Shown here piece by piece: positions 44,646 to 54,140 of a stretch of 64,000 nucleotides of DNA (the first letter of the stretch is position 1; every line of letters starts with the position of its first letter). Both the position numbers and the translations under genes were made by a program. Under the pieces are notes generated by a model, which had not been told where the DNA came from, ran no database searches, and saw only the letters and a list, made by a program, of their open reading frames with translations. Origin of the DNA: Alterinioella nitratireducens (GTDB lineage: Bacteria; Pseudomonadota; Alphaproteobacteria; Rhodobacterales; Rhodobacteraceae); NCBI RefSeq assembly GCF_013155465.1, contig NZ_JABJVX010000003.1:154186-218185 (forward strand), read 5' to 3'.

Positions 44646-45463
44646 GCCCAAAGCCCGACGCCCGCCATCACCAGCGTCGCCAGCGCGCCCGCCCCCGCCA
44701 TGGCGTCGAACCGGTCCAGCACGCCGCCATGACCGGGGATGAGGTCCGAGCTGTCCTTGACCCCCGCCTTTCGCTTGATCGCGCTCTCGACGATGTCACC
44801 CATCTGCGCGGCCAGCGCCAGAAGCGGGGCCACGACGAAGACCATCAGCGGCTCATAGCCCAACACGGCCCAGGCCACCGCGACGGCGGCAATCCAGCCC
44901 GCGACGGTGCCCGACCAGGTTTTCTTGGGGCTGACGCGGGGCCAGAATTTCGGCCCGCCCAGAATACGCCCGGCGAAATAGCCCGCGATATCCGAGGCCA
45001 CAACCACCGCGACGACAAAGAGGATGAAGATCAGGCCATGCACCACGCGCAGGTAGAACATGCCGATCACGGCAAAGAGGAAAAGCGCGCCGTAGAGGCA
45101 GAAGATCCAGCGGTGTTGCAACGGCACGGTCTGCACCCCCGCCCACAGCGCCACGCCCAGAAAGGGCACGATCCAGGGGGTCAGGTGCAGGTTGTCCAGA
45201 AATCCGTAGCCCGAGGCCAGCGCGACGATCTGTGCGGCCAGCACCGCGAAAACGGCCAGCGCGCCAAACCCGCCGGCCTTCTTCGCCACTCGCCCGCCAA
45301 GCATCCGGTGCAATTCCCAGATGCCGATGCCACCGATTGCGATGAGGCCCGCCGCCATCGGCAACCCGCCGACATAGATCAGGCCAAAGCCCACCCCCGC
45401 CAGCACCAGGCCCGAGATCACGCGCGGGGCCAGGTCGCCCCATTTCGCCGCCGCGTTGCTCAT
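44642..45463 (-). CDS. cdsA: Phosphatidate cytidylyltransferase
   Basis: Forms CDP-diacylglycerol, precursor of all phospholipids, at the inner membrane. The 273-residue protein has about eight hydrophobic helices and the CdsA signature SDIAGYFAGRILGGPKFWPR continuing into SPKKTWSGTVAG, with MGDIVESAIKRKAGVKDSSD and IPGHGGVLDRFDA at the C-terminal end. It overlaps both neighbours by 4 bp. Confidence 0.97.
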   Translation of the reverse strand: MSNAAAKWGDLAPRVISGLVLAGVGFGLIYVGGLPMAAGLIAIGGIGIWELHRMLGGRVAKKAGGFGALAVFAVLAAQIVALASGYGFLDNLHLTPWIVPFLGVALWAGVQTVPLQHRWIFCLYGALFLFAVIGMFYLRVVHGLIFILFVVAVVVASDIAGYFAGRILGGPKFWPRVSPKKTWSGTVAGWIAAVAVAWAVLGYEPLMVFVVAPLLALAAQMGDIVESAIKRKAGVKDSSDLIPGHGGVLDRFDAMAGAGALATLVMAGVGLWA

Positions 45464-46185
45464 GTGCTGACCGCACCGAACCGTCGGCTACGCTGGCCGA
45501 ACCGGCCCACGACCTTGGCGAATTCATCGGCGTCGAAATCGGGCCAGAGCGTGTCGATGAACTCATATTCCGCATAGGCCGATTGCCAGAGCAGGAAGTT
45601 TGAGATCCGCGCCTCGCCGCTGGTGCGGATCACCAGGTCGGGATCGGGCAGGAAACAGGTATCGAGGTATTTCGGCAGCGTCTCGTCGTCGATCTTGTCC
45701 GGGTCCAGCTTGCCGGCGGCCACGTCATGGGCCAGCCGCTGCGTGGCGCGCGCGACCTCGTCCCGGCCGCCGTAATTCAGCGCGATGGTCAGGTGCACGC
45801 CGGAGTTCTCCGCTGTCAGCAGCTCCAGGTTGTCCATCAGATCCTGCAACCGCGCGTCCAGCCGCACCCGGTCGCCGATGAAGCGCACACGCACGTTCTT
45901 TTCGTGCAACTCCGCCGCCTTGGCCGAGATGAAGCGCTTGAAGAGGCGCATCAGCCCCGCCACCTCGGTCTGGGTGCGTTTCCAGTTCTCGGTCGAAAAG
46001 GCAAAGATCGTCAGGTACTTGACGCCGAGCGGCAGGCAGGCCTGGACAATCTCCTGCACGCGCTTGGCGCCCGCGTGATGCCCCACGAGGCGCGGCCGCT
46101 TGCGCAGTTGTGCCCACCGGCCATTGCCATCCATGATGATCGCCACATGCCGCGGAGGGGTTGGTGGGTCGTCCTTCGGGGCCAT
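45460..46185 (-). CDS. uppS: Undecaprenyl diphosphate synthase
   Basis: Condenses eight isopentenyl units onto farnesyl diphosphate to form the C55 lipid carrier used for peptidoglycan and LPS. The 241-residue protein has the catalytic aspartate D19 in IIMDGNGRWA, GHHAGAKRVQEIV, FAFSTENW and the C-terminal RTSGEARISNFLLWQSAYAE. It lies 31 bp after frr, and its stop overlaps the start of cdsA. Confidence 0.97.
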   Translation of the reverse strand: MAPKDDPPTPPRHVAIIMDGNGRWAQLRKRPRLVGHHAGAKRVQEIVQACLPLGVKYLTIFAFSTENWKRTQTEVAGLMRLFKRFISAKAAELHEKNVRVRFIGDRVRLDARLQDLMDNLELLTAENSGVHLTIALNYGGRDEVARATQRLAHDVAAGKLDPDKIDDETLPKYLDTCFLPDPDLVIRTSGEARISNFLLWQSAYAEYEFIDTLWPDFDADEFAKVVGRFGQRSRRFGAVST

Positions 46186-46216
46186 CGGCGCTCCAGTATC
46201 GGGATCGGGCTGGTGC

Positions 46217-46780
46217 TCAGACCTGCATGATCTCTTCTTGCTTGGTGTTCAGGAACTCGTCGACCTTGGCGATATGGGTGTCGGTCAGCTCCTGCACCTC
46301 GTCTTCCCACAGTTTCTGATCGTCCTCGGACAGGCCCTGCGCCTTGCCCTTCTTGATCTGGTCCATGCCGTCGCGGCGCACGTTGCGGATCGAGACGCGG
46401 GCATGTTCGGCATATTGCGCCGCGACCTTGGCCAGCTGCGCGCGGCGTTCCTCGTTCAACTCGGGGATCGGCAGCATGATGATGGTGCCGTTGAGTTGCG
46501 GGTTGATGCCCAGGCCGCTTTCGCGGATCGCCTTTTCGACCTTGCCCACCAGCGACTTGTCCCAGACATTCACCGTGACCATGCGCGGTTCCGGCACGTT
46601 GACAGTGCCGACCTGGTTGATCGGCGTCGGGCTGCCATAGGCGTCGACCATCACCGGCTCCAGCATCGAAGCCGAGGCGCGGCCCGTGCGCAGGGATGCG
46701 AATTCGGTGCGCAGCGAGGCCAGCGCGCCCTCCATCCGGCGCTGCAAATCGTCCGTATCAAGCATGAAATCGTCTGACAT
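46217..46780 (-). CDS. frr: Ribosome recycling factor
   Basis: Splits the post-termination ribosome with EF-G. The 187-residue protein shows the typical RRF pattern: [49 protein letters not shown] and [18 protein letters not shown]. It follows pyrH by about 105 bp. In many bacteria rpsB and tsf lie upstream of pyrH; here they do not. Confidence 0.98.
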   Translation of the reverse strand: MSDDFMLDTDDLQRRMEGALASLRTEFASLRTGRASASMLEPVMVDAYGSPTPINQVGTVNVPEPRMVTVNVWDKSLVGKVEKAIRESGLGINPQLNGTIIMLPIPELNEERRAQLAKVAAQYAEHARVSIRNVRRDGMDQIKKGKAQGLSEDDQKLWEDEVQELTDTHIAKVDEFLNTKQEEIMQV

Positions 46781-46885
46781 GAGGGTTCATCCTGTGGTGG
46801 GGCCGCTTCATGGGCTCTTGCATGGGGGGTATATCGCAACTGGCGGTGAAAACACCAGTGGCGGTTTCGGGGCCCGCGCCGTGCG

Positions 46886-47617
46886 TCAGCCGGAGACCTT
46901 GGTATAGGTCCCCTGCCCCTCCAGGATGCCGCGGAAGCCGCCCGGCTCATCCAGGCTGAAGACCACGATCGGGATGGCGTTCTCGCGCGCCAGCGCAATC
47001 GCCGAGGCATCCATCACGCCCAGATGCTTGGCCAGCACCTCGTCATAGGTGACGGTGTCATAGCGCGTGGCGTCGGCATGCTTGGCCGGATCCTTGTCAT
47101 AGACGCCATCGACCTTGGTGCCCTTGAAGATCGCCTCGCATTTCATCTCGTTGGCGCGCAGCGTGGCGGCGGTGTCGGTGGTGAAATAGGGGTTGCCGGT
47201 GCCGGCGGCGAAGATGCAGACGCGCTTCTTCTCAAGGTGGCGCACGGCGCGGCGGCGGATATAGGGCTCCGCGACCTCGTCCATGCGGATGGCGGAAATC
47301 ACGCGGGTATGGATGTTGAGCCCCTCAAGCGCCGATTGCATCGCCAGCGCGTTCATCACGGTGGCCAGCATGCCCATGTAATCGGCGGTGGTGCGCTCCA
47401 TCCCCTGCGCCGAGCCTTGCAGCCCGCGGAAGATGTTGCCGCCGCCGATAACCATGCAGATCTCGACGCCCATTTCATGCACCGTCTTGACCTCGCGCGC
47501 GATGCGCTCGACCGTGGGCGGATGCAGCCCGTAGCCCAGGTCGCCCATCAACGCCTCGCCCGAGATCTTCAGCATGACGCGGGAATAGGCGGGCTCTGCG
47601 GCGGTGTCGGGGGGCAT
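46886..47617 (-). CDS. pyrH: UMP kinase
   Basis: Phosphorylates UMP to UDP in pyrimidine synthesis; hexameric amino-acid-kinase fold. The 243-residue protein has [43 protein letters not shown] and [14 protein letters not shown] (here as [12 protein letters not shown]). It is the first gene of the minus-strand envelope cluster; 129 bp separate it from the divergent miaA, and that gap must hold the cluster's promoter. Confidence 0.98.
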   Translation of the reverse strand: MPPDTAAEPAYSRVMLKISGEALMGDLGYGLHPPTVERIAREVKTVHEMGVEICMVIGGGNIFRGLQGSAQGMERTTADYMGMLATVMNALAMQSALEGLNIHTRVISAIRMDEVAEPYIRRRAVRHLEKKRVCIFAAGTGNPYFTTDTAATLRANEMKCEAIFKGTKVDGVYDKDPAKHADATRYDTVTYDEVLAKHLGVMDASAIALARENAIPIVVFSLDEPGGFRGILEGQGTYTKVSG

Positions 47618-47746
47618 GGGACGCGTCCTGTCTGCTATGTCATGTGAGGGCCTGCTTTGCGGCCTGCGCCAACATGGCCTAAATGACCCACGGGTTCAAC
47701 GCCCAATCCAGCCCCGGAATTTACATGAAGATCGGCCTGTAGAGCA

Positions 47747-48625
47747 TTGATTGATATAGACACATTATCAAGGGAAGTTCCGATTCTGATCGCCGGACCG
47801 ACGGCATCAGGCAAATCCGCCCTGGCCCTGGAGATCGCCGAGCGTCAGGGCGGCAGGATCGTCAATGCCGACGCGTTGCAGGTCTATGACGGCTGGCGCA
47901 TCCTGACCGCGCGCCCGTCCCCCGAGGACGAAGCCCGCGCGACCCATGCGCTCTATGGCCATGTGCCGTTCACCGGCGACTATTCCACCGGCGTGTGGTT
48001 GCGCGATGTGCGGCCCCTGCTGACCGGCGGCCTGCGCCCCATCATCCTGGGCGGCACCGGGCTGAACTTCGCGGCGCTGACCGGGGGGCTGGCCGATATT
48101 CCCGAGACCCCGCCCGAGATCCGGGCCGAGGCCGAAGCGCTGCCGCTGGCCCAGATGCTGGCCGATCTCGACCGCGGCGACCCCGTCATCGCCGCACGCA
48201 TCGACCGCGCCAACCCGATGCGGGTGCAGCGCGCCTGGGAGGTTCTGCGCGCCACTGGCAGGCCGCTCTCCGATTGGCAGGCCGACACGCCCGCCCCCGA
48301 CCTGCCGCTTGCCGCCTGTCAGGCGCTGGTCCTCGACGCACCGCGCGACTGGCTGAATGCCCGGATCGCGCGGCGATTCGACCAGATGTTGCAGCAAGGC
48401 GCCCTGGACGAGGCGCGCGCCATCCTGCCCCTGTGGGACAAGGCGCACGGCGCGCGGAAGGCCATTGGCGGGCCGGAGCTCATTGCGCATCTGAAGGGCG
48501 AGATGACGCTGGAAGCCGCGCGCGAGGCCGCGATCACCGCCTCGCGTCAATATGCCAAGCGTCAAAGGACATGGTTTCGCGCACGCATGGCCGATTGGCG
48601 GCGGATTCCAGCCGACCAAGGGTAA
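47747..48625 (+). CDS. miaA: tRNA dimethylallyltransferase
   Basis: Adds the dimethylallyl group to A37 of tRNAs that read UNN codons. The 292-residue protein has the P-loop [15 protein letters not shown] (about 17-31), [27 protein letters not shown] and [12 protein letters not shown], with [10 protein letters not shown] near the C terminus. The substrate prenyl diphosphate comes from the dxr pathway. No ATG lies upstream of the P-loop; the only sensible start is the TTG at 47747, which lacks a good ribosome site, so expression may be low. Confidence 0.94.
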   Translation: MIDIDTLSREVPILIAGPTASGKSALALEIAERQGGRIVNADALQVYDGWRILTARPSPEDEARATHALYGHVPFTGDYSTGVWLRDVRPLLTGGLRPIILGGTGLNFAALTGGLADIPETPPEIRAEAEALPLAQMLADLDRGDPVIAARIDRANPMRVQRAWEVLRATGRPLSDWQADTPAPDLPLAACQALVLDAPRDWLNARIARRFDQMLQQGALDEARAILPLWDKAHGARKAIGGPELIAHLKGEMTLEAAREAAITASRQYAKRQRTWFRARMADWRRIPADQG

Positions 48626-48698
48626 TCCAACCAAATTGGAGGTTTAGCGCCTGATATAGGGCCTTTCCTTTCACATTTCGGACCTCTAGCCTCCGCCC

Positions 48699-49505
48699 AT
48701 GCCATCCGCCTATGCCGTCACCCCCCTGGCCCGACTGCGCGCACGCGCCGAATGGCGCTATGGCACATTACATTCCAAACCCCATGCGCAGCTTTACTGG
48801 TTCACCCGTGGCCAGGGCCGCTTTACCATCGGCGCGGTGACGCGCGGCTACGGGCCGAATACGGCCGTGTTCATCCCCGCCCGCGTGATGATGTCGCTGG
48901 ATCTGTCCCCGCAGGCGCAGGGCGTGCTGGTGAAACTGCCGATGGACCCGACGCTTGGCCTGCCGGGCAACCCGTTCCATATCCGCGTCGCCACGGTCGA
49001 GGCGCAATCGGCGCTGTCGAGCTATTTCGACATGATCGAGCGCGAACTGGCCGGGTTCGAGACCGCGCGCGACCACGCGCTCAGGGCCTGGGGGCTCTTG
49101 ATCTCGGTCTGGATCGCGCGGCAGCTGGCGCGCCAGGACGGGTCAATTCTGCGTGATCGGACGCATGTGCTGGCCGAGAAATACGCCGCCCTGCTGGAGC
49201 AGGATTTCCGCAGCGGCCAGGGCGTATCCGATTATGCCGAGACGCTTGGCGTGACGCCCACGCACCTCTCGCGTGTCTGCCGCGAGGCGGCGGGGCGCGC
49301 CGCACTGGCCATCTTGCAGGAGCGCCTGATGCACGAGGCTTGCACCCAATTGGTCGACACGGACAGGCCCGCGCGCGAGATCGCAGAGGAATTGGGCTTT
49401 TCCTCGGCGGCCTATTTCACCCGCTCCTTCGCCAATCTGACCGGGCGCACCCCGTCCGAGTTCCGCCGCCTCAGCCCCTCGCAACAGGCCATCAAGGCGG
49501 GCTGA
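48699..49505 (+). CDS. AraC-family transcriptional regulator
   Basis: 268 residues. The N-terminal cupin-like sensor domain (about 15-130, for example KPHAQLYWFTRGQGRFTIG) is followed by an AraC helix-turn-helix pair (about 170-262: YAETLGVTPTHLSRVCREA and IAEELGFSSAAYFTRSFANL). It lies 226 bp before the binding-protein gene of the ABC importer, on the same strand, and is the likely local regulator of it (inference). An inverted repeat AACAGG/CCTGTT at 49580-49610 could be a target. Confidence 0.88.
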   Translation: MPSAYAVTPLARLRARAEWRYGTLHSKPHAQLYWFTRGQGRFTIGAVTRGYGPNTAVFIPARVMMSLDLSPQAQGVLVKLPMDPTLGLPGNPFHIRVATVEAQSALSSYFDMIERELAGFETARDHALRAWGLLISVWIARQLARQDGSILRDRTHVLAEKYAALLEQDFRSGQGVSDYAETLGVTPTHLSRVCREAAGRAALAILQERLMHEACTQLVDTDRPAREIAEELGFSSAAYFTRSFANLTGRTPSEFRRLSPSQQAIKAG

Positions 49506-49608
49506 GCCAGCGCTGCAATCGCATGCCGTTTTCGGCCCCATCGGCGGGGCGTGTCGCATTCATTCAGTCACCATGTCGCAAACAGGACATTTTTTCCCAC
49601 CGGGCCTG

Positions 49609-49638
49609 TTGACGCTGTGCCGGTATTGGTGCGCTAAT
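49609..49638 (+). promoter_or_regulatory. Candidate promoter of the ABC importer
   Basis: TTGACG (49609-49614) and GCTAAT (49633-49638) are separated by 18 bp, about 95 bp before the binding-protein start. The inverted repeat AACAGG...CCTGTT overlaps the -35. The 226-bp gap between the AraC gene and this operon holds no other visible gene. Confidence 0.4.
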
Positions 49639-49731
49639 GCGGGACAGAAATGATGGCAGCCGCCCGCGCGCCCCGCGGGTCAGGACGCCACGCGACAGAC
49701 CAACACAAGATCGTGTCACAGGGAGACAAGA

Positions 49732-51375
49732 ATGACGCAATCCACCCAAGACCAATTGCAGACGCACCCGGCCGCGGAGATGTATGCCCGGGAATACAAG
49801 GACGGTCACCTCGACCGCCGCGAATTCCTGGTCCGGGCCACGGCGCTCGGCGTCAGCGCCGCCGCCGCCTATTCCATGATCGGCATGAGCCCGGCCAACG
49901 CCGCCGGACACCGCCAGACCCCGCCGATGGGCGGCACGCTGCGCATCCAGCAGGAAGTGCGTGTCGGCAAGGACCCGCGCACCTATGACTGGTCGCAGAT
50001 GGGCAACCTGGGCCGGGGCATCACCGAATACCTGGTCGAATACAACCGCGACGGCTCGTTCTCGGGCATCCTGCTGGAAAGCTGGGAAGCCAATGAGGAC
50101 GCGACCCAATATACGCTGAACGTGCGCCAGGGCATCATGTTCAACAATGGCGACGAGTTCACCGCCGAGGACGTGGCCGCCAACATCCGCGGCTGGTGCG
50201 ATGCGACGGTCGAGGGCAACTCGATGTCGACGCGGATGGGCATCCTAGTCGATGCCGATACGCAGCAGGCCATCGAGGGCGCGATCGAGGTTGTCGACAG
50301 CCACACCGTCCGCCTGAACCTGCCGAGCCCGGACATCACCATCATTCCGGGCATTGCCGACTATCCCGCCGCGATCCAGCATCGCGACTATATCGGCCAA
50401 GATCCGCTGGAACATGGCGTCGGCACCGGGGCCTACCGTCTGGCGGCCCATGAGGTCGGTGTTCAGGCCGTTCTGGAGAAGAACCCCGATCACGAATACT
50501 GGGGCGAGGCCTATCTGGACCGGATCGAGTTCGTCGACCTTGGCCAGGATCCCGCCGCATGGATGGCCGGCGCCGAATCCGGCGAGCTGGACATGACCTA
50601 TGAGACCACCGGCGATTTCGTCGACCTCTTTACCTCGATCGGGTTCGAGGTGTCGGAAGTGACCACCGCCGCGACCGTGGTGATCCGGCCCAACCAGAAC
50701 AACCCGCCCTATGACAACCGGATGGTGCGCCAGGCGCTGCTCAAGGCCGTCGACAACCAGGTTCTTCTGGATCTGGGCATGGCCGGGCGCGGCGAGATGG
50801 CGCGCGACTACCATGTGTCGCCGATCCACCCGGAATGGGCCGACGTCCCGGCGATCGAGGTCGACAAGGACGCGGCCTATGCTCTGCTGGAGGAGGCGGG
50901 CGAGGCCGATCACGTCTTCGAGGTGATCTCGATCGACGATGGTTACCGGCGCGACACCACCGATGCCTATGCCTCGCAGCTGCGCGATGCGGGCTTTAAC
51001 GTGGAACGCACCGTGATCCCCGGCTCGACCTTCTGGAACGACTGGACCAACTATCCGCTCAGCTCGACCAACTGGAACCACCGCGAGCTTGGCGTGATGA
51101 TCCTCAACCTCGCCTACCGAACCGGTGTGCCGTGGAACGAGGCTGCCTTCTCGAACGAGGAGTTCGACAGCCTGCTGGATCAGGCCAACGGCATCCAGGA
51201 CGCCGATGAACGGCGCGAGGTGATGCGCCGGCTGGAAGAGATCATGCAGGAAGAGGGCGTGGCGACCATTCCTTACTGGCGCTCGCTCTACCGGCATTAC
51301 CGTCCCGGCGTGATCAATGCCGAGATGCACCCCAAGTTCGAGATCAACCCCCATTACCTGGGGATTGAAGCCTAA
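49732..51375 (+). CDS. ABC importer substrate-binding protein (family 5, peptide/nickel type), Tat-exported
   Basis: Periplasmic solute-binding protein of 547 residues. A twin-arginine signal (HLDRREFLVRATALG, RR at 29-30) and a hydrophobic stretch lead to a cut site near SPANAA (about 58). The body shows family 5 features: LAESWE-like ILLESWEANEDATQYTLNVR, GDEFTAEDVAANI, GTGAYRL and VRQALLKAVDN. Peptides, opines or related solutes are possible. Tat export implies folding in the cytosol, unusual for this family but common in Rhodobacteraceae. The ATG has AGGGAGA upstream. A terminator hairpin follows. Confidence 0.92.
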   Translation: MTQSTQDQLQTHPAAEMYAREYKDGHLDRREFLVRATALGVSAAAAYSMIGMSPANAAGHRQTPPMGGTLRIQQEVRVGKDPRTYDWSQMGNLGRGITEYLVEYNRDGSFSGILLESWEANEDATQYTLNVRQGIMFNNGDEFTAEDVAANIRGWCDATVEGNSMSTRMGILVDADTQQAIEGAIEVVDSHTVRLNLPSPDITIIPGIADYPAAIQHRDYIGQDPLEHGVGTGAYRLAAHEVGVQAVLEKNPDHEYWGEAYLDRIEFVDLGQDPAAWMAGAESGELDMTYETTGDFVDLFTSIGFEVSEVTTAATVVIRPNQNNPPYDNRMVRQALLKAVDNQVLLDLGMAGRGEMARDYHVSPIHPEWADVPAIEVDKDAAYALLEEAGEADHVFEVISIDDGYRRDTTDAYASQLRDAGFNVERTVIPGSTFWNDWTNYPLSSTNWNHRELGVMILNLAYRTGVPWNEAAFSNEEFDSLLDQANGIQDADERREVMRRLEEIMQEEGVATIPYWRSLYRHYRPGVINAEMHPKFEINPHYLGIEA

Positions 51376-51383
51376 GACGTTAT

Positions 51384-51415
51384 GGGCGGCCTTTCGGATG
51401 AGAGGCCGCCCTTTT
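51384..51415 (+). terminator. Intercistronic terminator after the binding-protein gene
   Basis: GGGCGGCCT and AGGCCGCCC form a perfect 9-bp stem around a 10-base loop, followed by TTTT. It lies 8 bp after the binding-protein stop and about 105 bp before the first permease. Partial termination here would yield more binding protein than permease, as known for other importers. Confidence 0.8.
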
Positions 51416-51519
51416 CGACAGCGGCGATGGCACAGGGCAGGCCAGACCGCGCCCCGAACGGTTCATCAAGAAACCGGATCGCTACCTTTCCAACGGCAGC
51501 ATGAACAACAGGGACAAAA

Positions 51520-52605
51520 ATGGGACTCTTCATTCTTCGCCGCCTCGGCGTGATGCTCCTCACCGCACTTTGCCTGACATTCATCGTGTTCTTCCTGACC
51601 AATCTCGGGCCCAACCTCGAGAAACTGGCCAAGACGCAAGGCAATAACCGCATGTCGGATGCGGAAGTGGTCCAATGGCTGGAAAACCGCGGCTACACGC
51701 GGCCCCTGGTCGTGCGATACGGCGAATGGCTTGGCGTGGCGCCGGGCTGGACCCGCGTGGCCGCCGATGGCACCGAGACCGGGCGCTGCGTCGACCGGGG
51801 CATGACGATCGAGACCGCGCCGACCTTCTGCGGTGTGCTGCAAGGCGATCTGGGGTTCTCGACCGTTTCGGATAACGAGGTCTCGGCCATTGTCGGCGGG
51901 CGCCTGGCGCTGACCGGCTGGCTGATGCTCATTGCCTTCTCGGTCATGGTCCCCGCCGCCCTGATCATCGGCATCCTCGCTGGCATGAAGGAGGGGAGCC
52001 GAACCGACCGGACCCTCTCGACCATCTCCATCGCCTCGACGGCGACGCCCGAATATGTCTCGGGCGTGATCTTCATCATCCTTCTGGCGTCATCGACCGC
52101 GGGGCTGTCGCCCTGGCTGGCCGAGAACGGCTGGATCGAGGGGCGCACGCTGTTCCTGGGCTCATCCCGCTCGGCGATGGAGGATATCACCTTCTGGAAC
52201 TTCACCCTGCCCGTCCTGACCATCGCGCTCTACGGCATGGGCTATATCGCGCGCATGACGCGGGCCTCGATGGCCGAGGTGATGACGGCGCAATATATCC
52301 GCACCGCGCGGCTCAAGGGCGTCAGTTTCCGCAATATCGTGCTGAAACACGCGCTGCGAAACGCGCTGATCGCGCCCTTTACCGTCATCATGCTGCAAAT
52401 CCCGTGGCTTCTGACCGGTGTGGTGATCGTGGAAACCCTCTTCAACTATAACGGCTTTGGCTGGACCCTGGTGCAGGCGGCATCAAACAACGATATCGAG
52501 CTGCTCCTGAGCATCTCCATCGTCGCCGTGATCGTGGTTCTGACGACGCAGCTGATCTCGGATATCGGCTATGTCTACCTGAACCCGCGCATCCGCATAT
52601 CCTGA
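51520..52605 (+). CDS. ABC importer permease (DppB type)
   Basis: Inner-membrane permease of 361 residues. The start FILRRLGVMLLTALCLTFIVFFLTN is split by an unusually long periplasmic loop (about 31-125) that contains two cysteines, C90 and C104, which could form a disulfide. The core BPD_transp_1 domain follows with several helices and the EAA-type coupling segment MTAQYIRTARLKGVSFRNIV, then IMLQIPWLLTGVVIVETLFN. It is translated 14 bp before the second permease. Confidence 0.93.
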   Translation: MGLFILRRLGVMLLTALCLTFIVFFLTNLGPNLEKLAKTQGNNRMSDAEVVQWLENRGYTRPLVVRYGEWLGVAPGWTRVAADGTETGRCVDRGMTIETAPTFCGVLQGDLGFSTVSDNEVSAIVGGRLALTGWLMLIAFSVMVPAALIIGILAGMKEGSRTDRTLSTISIASTATPEYVSGVIFIILLASSTAGLSPWLAENGWIEGRTLFLGSSRSAMEDITFWNFTLPVLTIALYGMGYIARMTRASMAEVMTAQYIRTARLKGVSFRNIVLKHALRNALIAPFTVIMLQIPWLLTGVVIVETLFNYNGFGWTLVQAASNNDIELLLSISIVAVIVVLTTQLISDIGYVYLNPRIRIS

Positions 52606-52618
52606 AGGAGCAAGAGCT

Positions 52619-54136
52619 ATGGATCCCCTTACCTGGTCCGGGTCGCTTGGCCCCTTCCTCAATCCGCTGATGTTGGGCTGCGTGCTGGTCTTTGTCGCCG
52701 CCTTCATCCTCAACATCGTCATGAGCCTGATCGGCATGCGCCAGGCCGAGCCCATCGTGAACGCGGATCACACGATCAGCTACCGACTTGGCGCCCCCGA
52801 TTACATGCTCCTGGCGATGAAATGGGCGGTCTTCGTCTTCCTGGGTGCCATCATGATCTACATCCTTGGCGGAATCCTGCAGCCGAGCATGGAGGCCAAG
52901 GGCATCATCGGCGGGGTCGGCGCGCAATTCCTGCCGGTCTGGATCTCGCTCATCGTGATCTACGCGCTGTCGATCCGGTTCAAGCGCCGCCTTGGCCTCT
53001 ACGGCAAGCTTTTCGACAACCTCATCGGCATGATCGGGTTCGGCCTGGTGATGTTCTGGGTGCTCACCGCCATCTTCGCGCCGATGATCGCCACGCATGG
53101 CCCCATCGACGTGATCTCGGGGCTTCGCAACGACCCGCCCGGCACGCCGGTCAGCGGCGGGCCCGAGGATGCCTTTCCCTATTACCTGCTTGGCGGAGAC
53201 GCGCTTGGGCGCGATGTGTTCAGCCGCATGGTGGCGGGCGCGCGCGAGGTGTTGACGATTGCACCGCTGGCCACGCTTTTCGCCTTCATGGTGGGGATCA
53301 CGCTCGGACTGCCGGCGGGCTACCTGGGCAGCCGGCTGGACACGTTCATCACCTTCATCGCCAACATGGTGCTGGCCTTCCCAGTGATCTTGCTCTTCTA
53401 CCTTCTGGTCACCCCCGAGATCATCGAGGCGGGCGTGCCGGTCTACATGGCCGCCGTCCTCTTCGTGCTGCCGATCGGGTTCCTCTGGGTGCTGCTCTAC
53501 TCCCGGTTCCGGGCGCAGCCTCATATCATCAAATGGGTGGCGATCCCGCTGGTCCTGCTGCTGACGCTCTTCTACCTCGGGACCGTGTTCCGCTTCGATC
53601 CCATCGTGTGGCTGGCCACTTCCTTCATCGGCTATCTCAACCAGGGCAACCCGGTGGGCGAGTGGATGCAGACCACGCGCGACTCCTACGAGCCGCTCAT
53701 TGGCATCAATATCGACGGCAACCTGCTGATCGTCTTCGTCTCGGTCGTCTTCGTGAACAGCCCCACGGTCTACCGCATCGTCCGGGGCCTGGTGCTCGAC
53801 ATCAAGACGCGCGATTACGTGGCGGCGGCGCAGACCCGTGGCGAGGGGCCGTGGTACATCATGCTGTGGGAGATCCTGCCAAACGCGCGCGGGCCGCTCA
53901 TCGTCGATTTCTGCCTGCGCATCGGCTACACCACGATCCTTCTGGGAACGCTCGGCTTCTTCGGCCTCGGCGTCGATCCCGAAAGCCCGAACTGGGGCTC
54001 GACCATCAACGAGGGGAGGCGCCTCCTGACGGTCTATCCGCACCCGCCCCTGCCGCCCGCGCTGGCGCTGTTGACGATGGTGCTTGGCCTGAACCTGCTG
54101 GCCGACGGCCTCCGCGAAGAAAGCCTGAAGGACTGA
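52619..54136 (+). CDS. ABC importer permease (DppC type), enlarged
   Basis: At 505 residues this is far longer than DppC (about 300). An extra N-terminal region (about 1-140) carries roughly three membrane helices, with GAPDYMLLAMKWAVFVFLGA and others. The DppC-like body starts near 140 (GKLFDNLIGMIGFGLVMFWV), and the core has an insertion of about 90 residues (around 255-345) with additional helices. The coupling motif is KTRDYVAAAQTRGEGPWYIM; LGTLGFFGLGVDPESPNWG is typical. AAGGAG precedes the ATG. The ATPase gene follows 4 bp later. Confidence 0.92.
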   Translation: MDPLTWSGSLGPFLNPLMLGCVLVFVAAFILNIVMSLIGMRQAEPIVNADHTISYRLGAPDYMLLAMKWAVFVFLGAIMIYILGGILQPSMEAKGIIGGVGAQFLPVWISLIVIYALSIRFKRRLGLYGKLFDNLIGMIGFGLVMFWVLTAIFAPMIATHGPIDVISGLRNDPPGTPVSGGPEDAFPYYLLGGDALGRDVFSRMVAGAREVLTIAPLATLFAFMVGITLGLPAGYLGSRLDTFITFIANMVLAFPVILLFYLLVTPEIIEAGVPVYMAAVLFVLPIGFLWVLLYSRFRAQPHIIKWVAIPLVLLLTLFYLGTVFRFDPIVWLATSFIGYLNQGNPVGEWMQTTRDSYEPLIGINIDGNLLIVFVSVVFVNSPTVYRIVRGLVLDIKTRDYVAAAQTRGEGPWYIMLWEILPNARGPLIVDFCLRIGYTTILLGTLGFFGLGVDPESPNWGSTINEGRRLLTVYPHPPLPPALALLTMVLGLNLLADGLREESLKD

Positions 54137-54140
54137 TATC

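Noticed and set aside
49506-49560. Hairpin after the AraC gene as a terminator
   Set aside because: GCCCC/GGGGC pairing is short and there is no T-run at the right place.
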